From assembly GCF_025397915.1 (NCBI RefSeq), contig NZ_JALIDZ010000011.1, positions 62,001 to 126,000 on the forward strand: DNA of 64,000 nt. Reading direction: 5' to 3'. This DNA comes from Microbaculum marinisediminis (GTDB taxonomy: Bacteria; Pseudomonadota; Alphaproteobacteria; Rhizobiales; Tepidamorphaceae). The notes beneath the pieces are model-generated. The model did not search any database. It was not told the DNA's origin and worked only from the letters and a program-made list of their open reading frames with translations. This document shows positions 36,184-44,647 of this stretch, in pieces (the first letter of the stretch is position 1; every line of letters starts with the position of its first letter). A program made the position numbers and the translations under genes.

Positions 36184-37587
36184 TCAGATCGTCTGAACTT
36201 CGCCGACCAGTTCGTCCATCACCGAGCGAACCGCGCTTTCGGCAATCGAGATGATGTCGTCGATCTCCGCCTTGGTCGTCACAAGCGGTGGTGCGAAGCC
36301 CAGAATGTCGCCATGCGGCATAGCCCGGGCTATCAGGCCCCTGTCGCGCGCCGCCTTCGACACACGCGGTCCGACCTTTAGGGACGGGTCGAAGCGCTTC
36401 TTGCCCTCGCGGTCGCCGACGAACTCGATCGCCCCCATCAGGCCGACGCCGCGCACTTCGCCCACGATAGGAAACTGCGCGAACCTGTCTTTCAGCTGGG
36501 CCTGGAAATAGGCACCGACCTGATGCGCATTGCCCGGCAGATCCTCCGTCTCGACAATGTCGAGAACCGCATTCGCGGCCGCGGCACCAATCGGGTGGCC
36601 GGAATACGTGTAGCCGTGCGAGAAAGCGCCAACGCGGTCAGCACCTTCTTCCATCACCCTGTAGATCTTCTCGCCGACGATCGAGGCCGAGAGCGGGAAG
36701 TAGGCGGACGTCAGGCCCTTCGCGATCGTGACCAGATCCGGCTCCATGCCATAACGCTGGGAACCGAACATGGAGCCGGTTCGGCCGAAACCGGTGATGA
36801 CCTCGTCGGCGATCAGCAGCACGTCATGTTTGTTGAGCACGGCTTGAATGGCCGCCCAGTAGCCTTCCGGCGGAGGCGTGATGCCACCGGTGCCGAGCAC
36901 CGGTTCGGCAATGAAGGCGCCGACATTGTCGGGACCTAGCGTTTCGATGAGTTGGTCGAGTTCTGCGGCCCGGCGGGCCGAGAACTCAGCTTCAGTCTCG
37001 CCGGGATTGGCACCCCAGTAGTGGTGCGGAACGCCGGTGTGGACGATCTGTGGCAGCGGCAGGTCCATATGGTCGTGATAGAAGCTCATGCCGGTCATCG
37101 AGCCGGAGATCACGCTGCAGCCGTGATAGCCCCGCTCGCGCGAGATGATCGTCTTCTTGGTCGGTTTGCCGCGCAGGTTGTTGTAGTACCAGACGAGCTT
37201 CGCGTTGGTCTCATTGGCGTCGGAACCCGACAGGCCATAGAAGACCTTGCTCATCTTCCCGGGCGCCATCTTCACCAAACGGTCCGACAGGATTGCAAGC
37301 TCGTCGGTCGTGTGGGCGGCGTAGGAATGGTAGTACGCCAGACGATGGGCTTGGCGGGCGATGGCTTCCGACACTTCAGTGCGGCCGTAGCCGACATTGA
37401 CGCAGTACAGGCCGGCAAAGCCGTCGATCAGTTCATTGCCGTGAGCGTCCCGAATACGGATGCCCTTGCCGGTCTCCACGATTGTCGGATCACCGATCTT
37501 GCCAGTGGCGAAATCCTTCAACTGCGTGAAGGGATGAAGAACCGAGTTTCTGTCCTTCTCGCTGATAACGTTGATGTCGATCGTCAT
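36184..37587 (-). CDS. Class III pyridoxal phosphate aminotransferase (omega-amino acid/diamine type)
   Basis: A 467-residue omega-transaminase. It starts HPFTQLKDF, has the substrate-side GLYCVNVGYGR, the phosphate-binding YGLSGSDANETNAKL, the cofactor Asp in LLIADEVITGFGRTG and the Schiff-base lysine in TIAKGLTSAYFPLS. The pattern lies near beta-alanine/pyruvate, putrescine/pyruvate and taurine/pyruvate aminotransferases, which convert a terminal amine to an aldehyde. ATG 37587 is chosen; the frame stays open upstream but extends through the divergent Lrp promoter. It faces an Lrp-type regulator, which probably controls it, and precedes an aldehyde dehydrogenase and an aspartase. Confidence 0.91.
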   Translation of the reverse strand: MTIDINVISEKDRNSVLHPFTQLKDFATGKIGDPTIVETGKGIRIRDAHGNELIDGFAGLYCVNVGYGRTEVSEAIARQAHRLAYYHSYAAHTTDELAILSDRLVKMAPGKMSKVFYGLSGSDANETNAKLVWYYNNLRGKPTKKTIISRERGYHGCSVISGSMTGMSFYHDHMDLPLPQIVHTGVPHHYWGANPGETEAEFSARRAAELDQLIETLGPDNVGAFIAEPVLGTGGITPPPEGYWAAIQAVLNKHDVLLIADEVITGFGRTGSMFGSQRYGMEPDLVTIAKGLTSAYFPLSASIVGEKIYRVMEEGADRVGAFSHGYTYSGHPIGAAAANAVLDIVETEDLPGNAHQVGAYFQAQLKDRFAQFPIVGEVRGVGLMGAIEFVGDREGKKRFDPSLKVGPRVSKAARDRGLIARAMPHGDILGFAPPLVTTKAEIDDIISIAESAVRSVMDELVGEVQTI

Positions 37588-37797
37588 GGCGTATCTGCCT
37601 TTCAGTTCTGTTCCCGCGAGCGCTTCGTCGCAGGCGCTTTCCAGTATTCCCGTCGGGATGCGGCCGCCCATCGCAACGCTCGGCTCGCAAGCAAGAGCCG
37701 TCAGCGAAAAACCTACGGCCTGCCCCCTTCGCCAGACGCGGAAGATATCGCTTTCACATAGCCGCTTGACGGCGCAGATTAATGAAATTACGCAGAA

Positions 37798-37828
37798 TTC
37801 CTGCAATAAGACCCATAATTCGCAGGAA
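37798..37828. promoter_or_regulatory. Inverted repeat in the aminotransferase-lrp divergent promoter
   Basis: TTCCTGC and GCAGGAA (37798-37804 and 37822-37828) form a perfect inverted repeat with 17 bases between, just before the Lrp-type start codon. Lrp-family proteins usually bind such repeats next to their own gene, so this is a candidate autoregulatory operator. A TTGACG at 37766-37771 may be part of the lrp promoter. Confidence 0.5.
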
Positions 37829-37834
37829 AACGGC

Positions 37835-38329
37835 ATGATCAGTCTCGATCGCGTAGATGCAGATCTCCTGGAGGCGGTCCAGAAGAACAATCGCCTGACG
37901 TCCGAACAGCTGGCGGAGATCGCTCACCTCTCCCCGACGGCCTGCCAACGGCGTCTCAAGCGCCTGCGTGCCGAGGGGGTAATCGAAGCTGACGTCTCGA
38001 TCGTTTCGCCAAAGGCGGTCGGACGCCACGTGACCATGATCGTACTGGTTTCTCTGGAGCGCGAGCGCGCGGATATTGTCGACCGTTTCAAGGCGGCGAT
38101 ACGCAACACGCGAGAAGTCATGCTCGGTTACTACGTCACGGGAGATGCCGACTTCATCCTGGTCATCACCGCCAAGGACATGGAGGACTATGAGCAGTTC
38201 ACTCGCCGCTTCTTCTATGAGAACCACGACATCAAGGGCTTCAAGACCATGGTGGTGATGGATCGCGTGAAGGCCGGCTTCGCGTTTCCGATCGAACCGG
38301 ATCCGGCCACCGGGGCCCCATCCGTCTAA
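37835..38329 (+). CDS. Lrp/AsnC-family transcriptional regulator
   Basis: A 164-residue regulator: N-terminal helix-turn-helix (DADLLEAVQKNNRLTSEQLA then LSPTACQRRLKRL, residues 7-43) and a C-terminal RAM ligand domain with the GYYVTGDADFILVI segment. ATG 37835 is taken because MISLDRVDADLL is the family N-terminus; upstream in-frame sequence is antisense to the aminotransferase. Such regulators bind amino acids and control adjacent amino acid metabolism, so the divergent aminotransferase is the likely target. Confidence 0.94.
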   Translation: MISLDRVDADLLEAVQKNNRLTSEQLAEIAHLSPTACQRRLKRLRAEGVIEADVSIVSPKAVGRHVTMIVLVSLERERADIVDRFKAAIRNTREVMLGYYVTGDADFILVITAKDMEDYEQFTRRFFYENHDIKGFKTMVVMDRVKAGFAFPIEPDPATGAPSV

Positions 38330-38562
38330 ATCGCATGGATCAGGGATCGCGGTGTTTCACACGCCGGTCTTGACCCGAAAAACGGATCCGTCCGAGTGCG
38401 ACTTTCCTGGGCGCTGTTCAGGTATGGAGGAGTTTCCAGATGCCGAAGAAGCAACATCCTGACGCGCAGATTGCCCTTTCACCGCTTGCGTTCGAGCGCT
38501 GATCGGCAGCCGGGGCACGGAAGCCGAAACCGCCGCCGAGCCGTCGGTTCTGATGGGCCGGA
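38330..38562. other. Short gap with a possible transposase remnant
   Basis: A 20-codon frame with a GGAGG site begins at ATG 38441 (MPKKQHPDAQIALSPLAFER). Its first twelve residues resemble the start of IS3-family OrfA transposases (MPKK..TPEQI), but the frame stops and nothing further of an insertion sequence is seen. Weak evidence of an old insertion scar. Confidence 0.25.
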
Positions 38563-39543
38563 CTATGATTGCAAGGCATTCATGGCCGCGAACTGACGCT
38601 CGGCGAGTTTTGCCGTCGCCGTGGCATGGCGGCCCCGGGGCGGTTCGCCTCCAGGTTCCTCGCCCCTATGCAAGGCCATGAGCAGCCGCGTCTTCAGGGA
38701 AACCAGCTCCGGATCGCCGAACGACCTGAGCAAGGCCTGGAATTCGACGTAAGCACGCCGGTCGAATGGCTTTGCCCTGCCCATGATGTCGACGACCGGA
38801 TGCGGCGGATGAATATAGGCGCACGGCACCAGATGCTCCGGGATAGGGACCGTCCTGGCGTGCGTCTGTCCGGTCCGCAGGAGCTTCGGTATCAAATGCG
38901 TATGCGGCCCCTCGGGGCTCCTGCCGTCGGCGGGCGGGATCGGTTGGAACACCTCGATCCGCCCGAACCGGCAGGTGAAGACGCGGTGCGGACTGATGTC
39001 CGGCATCGCCGGACCCAGCGGATTGCCCGGCGCAAACAGCGACGTTCCGCACCACTCCCGAAACCGTGCGACGACGGCCGGGTCGGATACCCGGACGCAA
39101 GCGTCGACCTGCAACGTGCCGAGCCCCAGGTCGAACAGGATGGCCTCGCGATCGCGTGGCCGCACGGCGGCGACGTCGGGGCCGAGTTCCGTCAGCACCG
39201 TCCGGCGGCTCGCCGCGCACGTCGCGCGCGGGAGACAGAGCGCGACCGCATGCGACCAGCGGTCCGGTGCGCTGTTTGGCGTTTCGTAGGCGAACGCGAC
39301 CATGTCGGCGTCGAAGTCGAGCCGGATCGCGCCGCGGTCGGTCGCGGCGCACACGTGATCCGACGCGGTCCCGAGCTCGATCGGCTCGCCATCGTCGTAC
39401 AGGAACTCCGCGATCGCGCCGAAGGTCCCCAGGCTCCAGGCCGTGCCGGGGTCGCGCAGCTTTTCGGCGATCACCGTCGCAAGACAGGTGGCCCTGTCCG
39501 CGTAAGGGCCCGAAGCTACGGTCGTGTCGTCGGTCATCGTCAT
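38563..39543 (-). CDS. Uncharacterised protein encoded in the cobalamin-riboswitch operon
   Basis: 326 residues, soluble, no signal peptide or membrane segment; I cannot assign a family with confidence. Visible features are a Phe/Asp-rich middle (AIRLDFDADMVAFAYETP), a DVAAVRPRDREAILFDLG segment and a histidine/proline-rich stretch (SPEGPHTHLIPKLL and, about 25 residues on, VPCAYIHPPHPVVDIMG). The last part (MALHRGEEPGGEPPRGRH) is charged. Its ATG overlaps the btuD stop (ATGA), so it is the last gene of btuB-F-C-D and should be controlled by the B12 riboswitch. A role in cobalamin handling, for example cytosolic binding, trafficking or regulation, is inferred from coupling alone. No terminator was noticed downstream. 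Confidence 0.8.
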   Translation of the reverse strand: MTMTDDTTVASGPYADRATCLATVIAEKLRDPGTAWSLGTFGAIAEFLYDDGEPIELGTASDHVCAATDRGAIRLDFDADMVAFAYETPNSAPDRWSHAVALCLPRATCAASRRTVLTELGPDVAAVRPRDREAILFDLGLGTLQVDACVRVSDPAVVARFREWCGTSLFAPGNPLGPAMPDISPHRVFTCRFGRIEVFQPIPPADGRSPEGPHTHLIPKLLRTGQTHARTVPIPEHLVPCAYIHPPHPVVDIMGRAKPFDRRAYVEFQALLRSFGDPELVSLKTRLLMALHRGEEPGGEPPRGRHATATAKLAERQFAAMNALQS

Positions 39544-40370
39544 CGTCCTTCGCATGAACGTGTCGCGTCGGGACCGGCGGAACCGATCCGGCTCCACGGC
39601 ACGACGAGGGTCTTGCCGGCCGCGCGCACGCGATGTGCGACGACCCGATAGGCGGTTTCGAGGTTTTCATCGGTCAGCACGGCGTCCGGGGCGTCGTCCG
39701 CCAGCAAGCGCCCCTGTGCCAGGAGGATCAGCCGGTCGCAGAACCGCAGCGCCAGCGACAGGTCGTGCAGCACCACGACGACCGTGGTTCCGGCTTCGGC
39801 GCGATCGCGCAGCAGATCCAGAACCTCGAGCTGGTGATACGGATCGAGTGCGGCGATCGGCTCGTCGGCGAGAAGCACGTCGGCCTCCACGGCAAGCGCG
39901 CGGGCAAGCAGCACTCTCATGCGCTCGCCGCCCGACAGGGTCGCCGCCGGCCGGTCCCGCAGCGCCGTGATATGGGTCGCCGACATCGCGGACTCGACCG
40001 CCTCCCGATCACGCTCGCCGCCGCCGCGCCCGCCCCCGCGCCCGCCCCCGCGCCCAAGATGCGGCAGCCGGCCGAGCGCGACGACGCGCTCGACCTTCAG
40101 CGGCCAATGCACGCGGCCCGATTGCGCCAGGTAGGACAGCCGGTATCCCAGGACATCGCGTCCCATCCGGTCGGCCGTGAGGCCGTCGTAGCGGACGTCC
40201 CCGGTATCCGGCGCGTCGAGCCCCGCCAGCACCCTCAGCAAGGTCGACTTGCCCGCGCCGTTCGGGCCGATCAATCCCACGACGCCGGGCCGGTCGACGG
40301 TCAGGGTCAGCGGCGCCAGGATCGTGTGTCCGCCGCGCCGAACGGAAATGTCGCGTGCCGCGATCTTCAT
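39540..40370 (-). CDS. btuD: Vitamin B12 (or iron complex) ABC transporter ATPase, BtuD-like
   Basis: A 276-residue FecCD-class ATPase. Walker A GPNGAGKST, Q-loop YLAQSGRVHWPL, signature LSGGERMRVLLARAL, Walker B VLLADEPIAALDP and switch histidine VVVLHDLSLAL are in order. Odd feature: between the Q-loop and helical region lies a low-complexity insert of RGGG repeats encoded by a 12-bp tandem repeat (40026-40055). Its ATG overlaps the btuC stop and its stop overlaps the next ATG, both by ATGA. The TonB receptor and the riboswitch upstream point to cobalamin or a corrinoid as the substrate. Confidence 0.9.
   Translation of the reverse strand: MKIAARDISVRRGGHTILAPLTLTVDRPGVVGLIGPNGAGKSTLLRVLAGLDAPDTGDVRYDGLTADRMGRDVLGYRLSYLAQSGRVHWPLKVERVVALGRLPHLGRGGGRGGGRGGGERDREAVESAMSATHITALRDRPAATLSGGERMRVLLARALAVEADVLLADEPIAALDPYHQLEVLDLLRDRAEAGTTVVVVLHDLSLALRFCDRLILLAQGRLLADDAPDAVLTDENLETAYRVVAHRVRAAGKTLVVPWSRIGSAGPDATRSCEGR
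40026..40055 (-). repeat. 12-bp tandem repeat inside btuD, G-quadruplex-prone
   Basis: Two and a half copies of GCGCCCGCCCCC on the plus strand encode repeated Arg-Gly-Gly-Gly on the coding (minus) strand. The unit length is a multiple of three, so slippage would change length without breaking the frame. The coding strand has five closely spaced runs of three or more G, which could form a quadruplex. Confidence 0.85.
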
Positions 40371-41398
40371 TCGACGTCTCCACGCATGCGCCACAGGAGC
40401 GAGAACAGGAAGGGGGCGCCGATGATCGCCGTGACGACGCCGAGCTTGAGCTCGGGCTGAACCGGCAGGAGACGCACCAGAATGTCGGCGGCCAGCGTCA
40501 AGACGGCGCCACCAAGCCCGCTGGCCAGGACAAGCGGGCCCGGCCGGTGACCGACCAAAGGACGCAGGATGTGAGGGACGACGAGCCCGACGAAGCCGAT
40601 CGCGCCGGCCACCGCGACCGCGCTGCCGACCGTGAAGGCCGACGCGAGGACGAGCCGGACACGCAGCCGCGCCACGTCGAAGCCCAGGCTGCGCGCCGTG
40701 TCCTCTCCCAACGACAGCGCATCGAGCCCCCGGCCAGCGCCCAGCAGAAGCACCCATCCGACCGCCATGAACGGCATGGCCAGCAGCACGTGATCGAGGC
40801 TGCGGTCGGCGAGCGACCCCATCAGCCAGAAGACGACCTCCATGACGGCATAGGGGCTGGGTGAGAGGTTGAGCGCCAACGCCGTCAGCGCGCCCGACAG
40901 GCTGCCGATCGCGACGCCGGCGAGGATCAGCGCGGTCGTTCCCGTTCCCTGCCGCGCGAGCAGAAGCAGAAGCGCGGTCGCGACGCCCGCGCCGGCAAGC
41001 CCGCCGAGCGCCAGTCCGATCGAGAGGAATCCGGCCAGGCCCCAGTAGAACGCGATCACGGCACCGAGCGCGGCCGCGCCCGAGACACCGATGACGCCCG
41101 GATCGGCCAGCGGATTGCGCAACAATCCCTGCAGCGCGGCGCCCGTGGCCCCGAGACTGAAGCCGACCATCAGTCCGAGCAGCGCGCGCGGCAGCCTCAG
41201 CTCCACCATGACCAGCGCACGGACCGTGTCGCGTCCGGACATGGCATCCAGGGCCGCGGCAAGCGGATCGAGCGGCACATATCCGATGGCAAGGGAGAGG
41301 ACGAACAGGATCGCCGATACGATGCAAAGCGTTCCCGGCAGGACAGGGGTCGCGGTCTCCGCCGCATGGCGGCGCCCGATCGGGACATCGGAACTCAT
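40367..41398 (-). CDS. btuC: Vitamin B12 (or iron complex) ABC transporter permease, BtuC-like
   Basis: A 343-residue FecCD-family permease with about ten hydrophobic helices. Family segments are LRLPRALLGLMVGFSLGATGAALQ, RNPLADPGVIGVSGAAALGA, and near the C-terminus FVGLVVPHILRPLVGHRP, which contacts the ATPase. The start MSSDVPIG overlaps the btuF stop (ATGA). Translation is coupled through btuF-btuC-btuD. Confidence 0.93.
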   Translation of the reverse strand: MSSDVPIGRRHAAETATPVLPGTLCIVSAILFVLSLAIGYVPLDPLAAALDAMSGRDTVRALVMVELRLPRALLGLMVGFSLGATGAALQGLLRNPLADPGVIGVSGAAALGAVIAFYWGLAGFLSIGLALGGLAGAGVATALLLLLARQGTGTTALILAGVAIGSLSGALTALALNLSPSPYAVMEVVFWLMGSLADRSLDHVLLAMPFMAVGWVLLLGAGRGLDALSLGEDTARSLGFDVARLRVRLVLASAFTVGSAVAVAGAIGFVGLVVPHILRPLVGHRPGPLVLASGLGGAVLTLAADILVRLLPVQPELKLGVVTAIIGAPFLFSLLWRMRGDVE

Positions 41399-42297
41399 CG
41401 TGCCGCCTCCGTTTGCGGGTTCGGTCGCGACCGCGCTTTCGCGGCGGCAGACTTCAACAGTGCCATCGCCTCCGCCAGCTGCGGCCCGGCACAGGTCCAC
41501 AACCGCGTCGGCACCTCGACCACCGTCGCGGTCTCCTTGAGCGAGGCCAGCGCGGGGTGATCGAGAAGCGCCTGCGCCATGGACTCCGGCGCGTCCGCAT
41601 CCGCGTTGATGATCAGGACGTCGGGTCTTGCCGCGACAATCCGCTCCAGCGGCAGTTGCCCCAATCCATCCGTCTGGAGGTCGGCGGCGAGGTTTGCCAG
41701 CCCGGCGCGGTCCAGCAGCGTGTCGACGAGCGATCCGCGGCCTGCCGTGAACCCGTTGGGACGCAGGACCAGTGCCGTCGGGCGCGAACCGGCTATCACG
41801 GCCCCGCTTTCGCTCAGCGCCGTGTCGAGCGCCGCGATCATCGCCTCGCCCGCCGCTGCGTTGCCCAGCACGGTCGCCACCATCCGGATCTGCGCGCGCA
41901 CCTCGTCCAGTGTCCCGGGAACCCCGAGCTCGATGACGGGAATACCGATCCGCTTGAGAAAGCCCACCGTCGTCCGCGTCGTATGGACCCCCGCGACCAC
42001 CAGGTCCGGCGACAGCGGAACGATCTCCTCGGCGAGCCCCCGGTTCACGGGCACGGCGCCGGCGAGCGCTCTCACCGCGGATCCAAGGCTGTCGCGGGCA
42101 AGCCAGGTCACCGATTTGACCTGACCGGGATCGGCCAGCCGCAGCACCAGTTCGTCCGTGCACAGGTTGATCGATACGACGGACCGGGGCTTCGCCTCCG
42201 CCCGCGCCGGGAGCTGGACCGCCAATAGGGCGGCCAATAGGGCGGGGGCGGTCAGGGCCGCCGCTACGACTGCGTGCACTGCCGCGAAACGACGCAT
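41395..42297 (-). CDS. btuF: Cobalamin (or corrinoid) ABC transporter binding protein, BtuF-like
   Basis: A 300-residue periplasmic protein of the BtuF/FhuD class with a signal peptide ending near residue 34 (LPARAEA). The ligand domains start VVSINLCTDELVLRLADP and include LSPDLVVAG, GIPVIELG and a long backbone helix between the lobes. C-terminal WTCAGPQLAEAM has a Trp-rich patch as seen in B12-binding members. It begins three bases after the btuB stop. Corrinoid rather than heme specificity follows from the riboswitch. Confidence 0.9.
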   Translation of the reverse strand: MRRFAAVHAVVAAALTAPALLAALLAVQLPARAEAKPRSVVSINLCTDELVLRLADPGQVKSVTWLARDSLGSAVRALAGAVPVNRGLAEEIVPLSPDLVVAGVHTTRTTVGFLKRIGIPVIELGVPGTLDEVRAQIRMVATVLGNAAAGEAMIAALDTALSESGAVIAGSRPTALVLRPNGFTAGRGSLVDTLLDRAGLANLAADLQTDGLGQLPLERIVAARPDVLIINADADAPESMAQALLDHPALASLKETATVVEVPTRLWTCAGPQLAEAMALLKSAAAKARSRPNPQTEAAR

Positions 42298-42300
42298 CGC

Positions 42301-44295
42301 TCAGAACGCCAGTCGCAAGCCGGCATAGGCCGCGCGCCCCGGCGTGCCGTAGCCCCAGACCTCCTGGTACTGTTCGTCGAACAGGTTGTCGACGCGACCG
42401 AACAGTTCGGCGGTGTCGCTGAGCTTGTAGGAGCCGGCGACGTTGACGAGCGTATAGGCGTCCAGCGTCAGGACCGACCTGTTGTAGACGGCGTCGTAGA
42501 CCCAGTCTTTCTGAGCACCGTTGTAGACGACCGAGAGATTGGCGTTCGCGCGCCCGTCGAGGAACACGTAGTTGACGTCGAGGCTCGCCAGATGCGGCGG
42601 TCGCCGCACCAGGTCTGCACCCGTCGCGTCCTTGCCGTCGGTGTAGGTGTAGGAGGCGCGAACGAAGAGGTTGTCGAGAGGCGACACCGAGACACCGAGT
42701 TCGACACCGTGGATCCTGGACTCGCCCGGCATGTTGACCGACGTCGTGCCGGCCCCGGTGATCAGGTCCGTTATGCGCATGTCGAAGTAGGTGGCGTCGG
42801 CCACGACGCGTTCGCCCCACAGGGCCTGATCGATGCCTACGTCCCAGCCGGCCGCCTGCTCCGGCTTGAGGTTGGGATTCCCCCGGTAGGTCTGCGTGTA
42901 CCCGTAGAGTTCGAACATGGTCGGGTTCTTCACGCCCGTGCCATAGGAGGCGCGCAGCTTGGTGCCGGTTGCGTCGATGGTATAGGCACCGGTCAGCCGA
43001 TAGGTATCGGCATCCTCGAAGAGATCGTTGACGTCGTGGCGAACGGCGGCCGTCACGAACAGGCTGTCGAACAGCCCGAGCTGGTACTGGCCGACAAGTC
43101 CCGTCGATTCGATCGTCCGGTCGAGATTTGACCAGAGGCTGTCCACCTTGACGCCTTGGGTTTCGTGTTCGGCCAGGAACGTGAGGGTGTGGCTCGCCGG
43201 GACCGTCTCCTGCTCGAGGTAGAGATTCGACTGATAGTCCAGCTTGTTCTTGTCCCCCCGATACGTGCTGGTGACCGCCTTGTCGGCGAGATAGTCCGTC
43301 GTCTGGTCCGTCCGCGTCGCGCCGAAGATGTGCTCCCAGCGCCCCTCGAACATCCGGAAGGTGCCCTGGACCCGGCCGAACAGCTGCTCGCCGCGGGAAT
43401 CGTTGAAGGCGTCGATCGGGCCGATGCCGCCGATGTCGGCGTCGCCTTCCCGCATGAAGTTGGTGAAGCGCCCGACGAATGCCAGGTCGATATCCTCGGT
43501 CGGATGGATCCCGAACTTGATGAGGCCGGTTCCGTTCCGGTAGGCGTCCTTCTCGAGGTTTCCGTTCGCCTCGTCCGCGCTGGATATGCCGTCGGTGGAC
43601 AGTCCCACAGCGCTGACGAGCAGATCGAACCTGTCGTCGCTGGCGCTGACCGAGGCATGGCCGCGGAAGGTGCCGAACGACCCGCCTTCCGCCGATACCG
43701 TGGCGCTCGGCGCCCCGTCGCCGCGCCTCGTGACGATATTGATCACGCCGCCGATGGCATCCGAGCCGTAGAGGGCGCTCTGCGGGCCGCGCAGCACCTC
43801 GATGCGGGCGACGTCCTGGACCAGCAGATTGCCGAAGTCGAATTCGGATCCGAAGGCGGGATCGTTCATCTCGATGCCGTCGATCCGGACCATCGTCTGG
43901 TTCCCTTCGGCACCACGGATGCGGACCTGCGTGAAGTCGCCGATTCCGCCCGTGCGATTGACGGCAACGCCCGGCACCTGGCGTAGCACGTCGGAGACGA
44001 CCCGGATCTGCTGCTCCTCGAGCTCTTCGCCGGTAATGACCGTGACCGTGCTGCCCACCGCGCGGTCCGGCGTGGCGGTCCGGTTCGGGCTGACGGTGAT
44101 CTCGTCGAGCGTTACGGCCGCCGCTTCGCTGACGGGCGCGAAGCGACCATCGGAAGCGGTCTCGTCATCCGCCGACCGGACGTCTTGGGCAGAGGCCCGC
44201 GGCGCTGGCGCCAGGGCCAGCGCGGCAATCAGGATGACAACGGAAACGGAATGGAGTCGCGGCTCGGACGAGCCGGTGAGAACGGATTTCGGCAT
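42301..44295 (-). CDS. btuB: TonB-dependent outer membrane cobalamin receptor, BtuB-like
   Basis: A 664-residue outer membrane receptor. It has a signal peptide (to about residue 37), a TonB-box-like TLDEITVS (near 63-70), a plug domain with TVITGEELEEQQIRVVSDVL, RIRGAEGNQTMVRIDGIEMN and IEVLRGPQSALYGSDAIGGV, a 22-strand barrel and a terminal phenylalanine. The size and plug sequence fit BtuB, and a cobalamin riboswitch lies in its leader. The ATG at 44295 follows GAGGT. It admits corrinoids to the periplasm using TonB energy. Confidence 0.93.
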   Translation of the reverse strand: MPKSVLTGSSEPRLHSVSVVILIAALALAPAPRASAQDVRSADDETASDGRFAPVSEAAAVTLDEITVSPNRTATPDRAVGSTVTVITGEELEEQQIRVVSDVLRQVPGVAVNRTGGIGDFTQVRIRGAEGNQTMVRIDGIEMNDPAFGSEFDFGNLLVQDVARIEVLRGPQSALYGSDAIGGVINIVTRRGDGAPSATVSAEGGSFGTFRGHASVSASDDRFDLLVSAVGLSTDGISSADEANGNLEKDAYRNGTGLIKFGIHPTEDIDLAFVGRFTNFMREGDADIGGIGPIDAFNDSRGEQLFGRVQGTFRMFEGRWEHIFGATRTDQTTDYLADKAVTSTYRGDKNKLDYQSNLYLEQETVPASHTLTFLAEHETQGVKVDSLWSNLDRTIESTGLVGQYQLGLFDSLFVTAAVRHDVNDLFEDADTYRLTGAYTIDATGTKLRASYGTGVKNPTMFELYGYTQTYRGNPNLKPEQAAGWDVGIDQALWGERVVADATYFDMRITDLITGAGTTSVNMPGESRIHGVELGVSVSPLDNLFVRASYTYTDGKDATGADLVRRPPHLASLDVNYVFLDGRANANLSVVYNGAQKDWVYDAVYNRSVLTLDAYTLVNVAGSYKLSDTAELFGRVDNLFDEQYQEVWGYGTPGRAAYAGLRLAF

Positions 44296-44424
44296 TTCAA
44301 GACCTCGGGCGGTACGCCAGGTGGCACGTCACCGCGAACGAAGTCTCGCCGGTCATCGCCCGAAAGCGATGGCGGCTTGCCAACCATCGAAACACCCCGT
44401 CCGACGTCGTCGCGTGTGACCACG

Positions 44425-44597
44425 GCTGACGGCAGGTCTCCTGGCTCGCGGGTTGTCACCGATCCGTCGCCTTCCCGGTGCCCGAGGCCCAGTGGCGTAT
44501 TGACGGACGACTATCCGCTTACAGTTGCGGGGGCAGCCGCAGATTTGGATCGAACGACCCTCACTGCGTTCCCTTTTGATCCCCGAGGGGAACCGTC
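44425..44597 (-). ncRNA. Cobalamin riboswitch
   Basis: Read on the minus strand, the leader holds the canonical class-I elements in order: GGGAACGCAGTGAGG, CTGCCCCCGCAACTGTAAGC (44522-44541), the GCCACTGGG box, CACCGGGAAGG, and the closing AGCCAGGAGACCTGCCGTC around 44427-44445. These match the B12 box and core of adenosylcobalamin-type riboswitches. It lies 130 bases before btuB and should repress the whole btuBFCD operon when cobalamin is plentiful, either at transcription or by hiding the ribosome site. Ends are approximate. Confidence 0.95.
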
Positions 44598-44604
44598 GCG
44601 CCGG

Positions 44605-44633
44605 ACGCTAGGCACGATTGGATGATATGTCAA
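44605..44633 (-). promoter_or_regulatory. Candidate promoter of the btu operon
   Basis: On the minus strand, a perfect -35 TTGACA (44633-44628) is followed after 17 bases by TAGCGT (44610-44605). Transcription would start near 44598, directly in front of the riboswitch. Confidence 0.6.
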
Positions 44634-44647
44634 TCAGGCGGCCAAGG

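Noticed and set aside
40371-42820. Long minus-strand frames upstream of BtuD and BtuC running through btuF and btuB
   Set aside because: They are out-of-frame readings of btuC, btuF and btuB; each real gene has an ATGA-coupled start.
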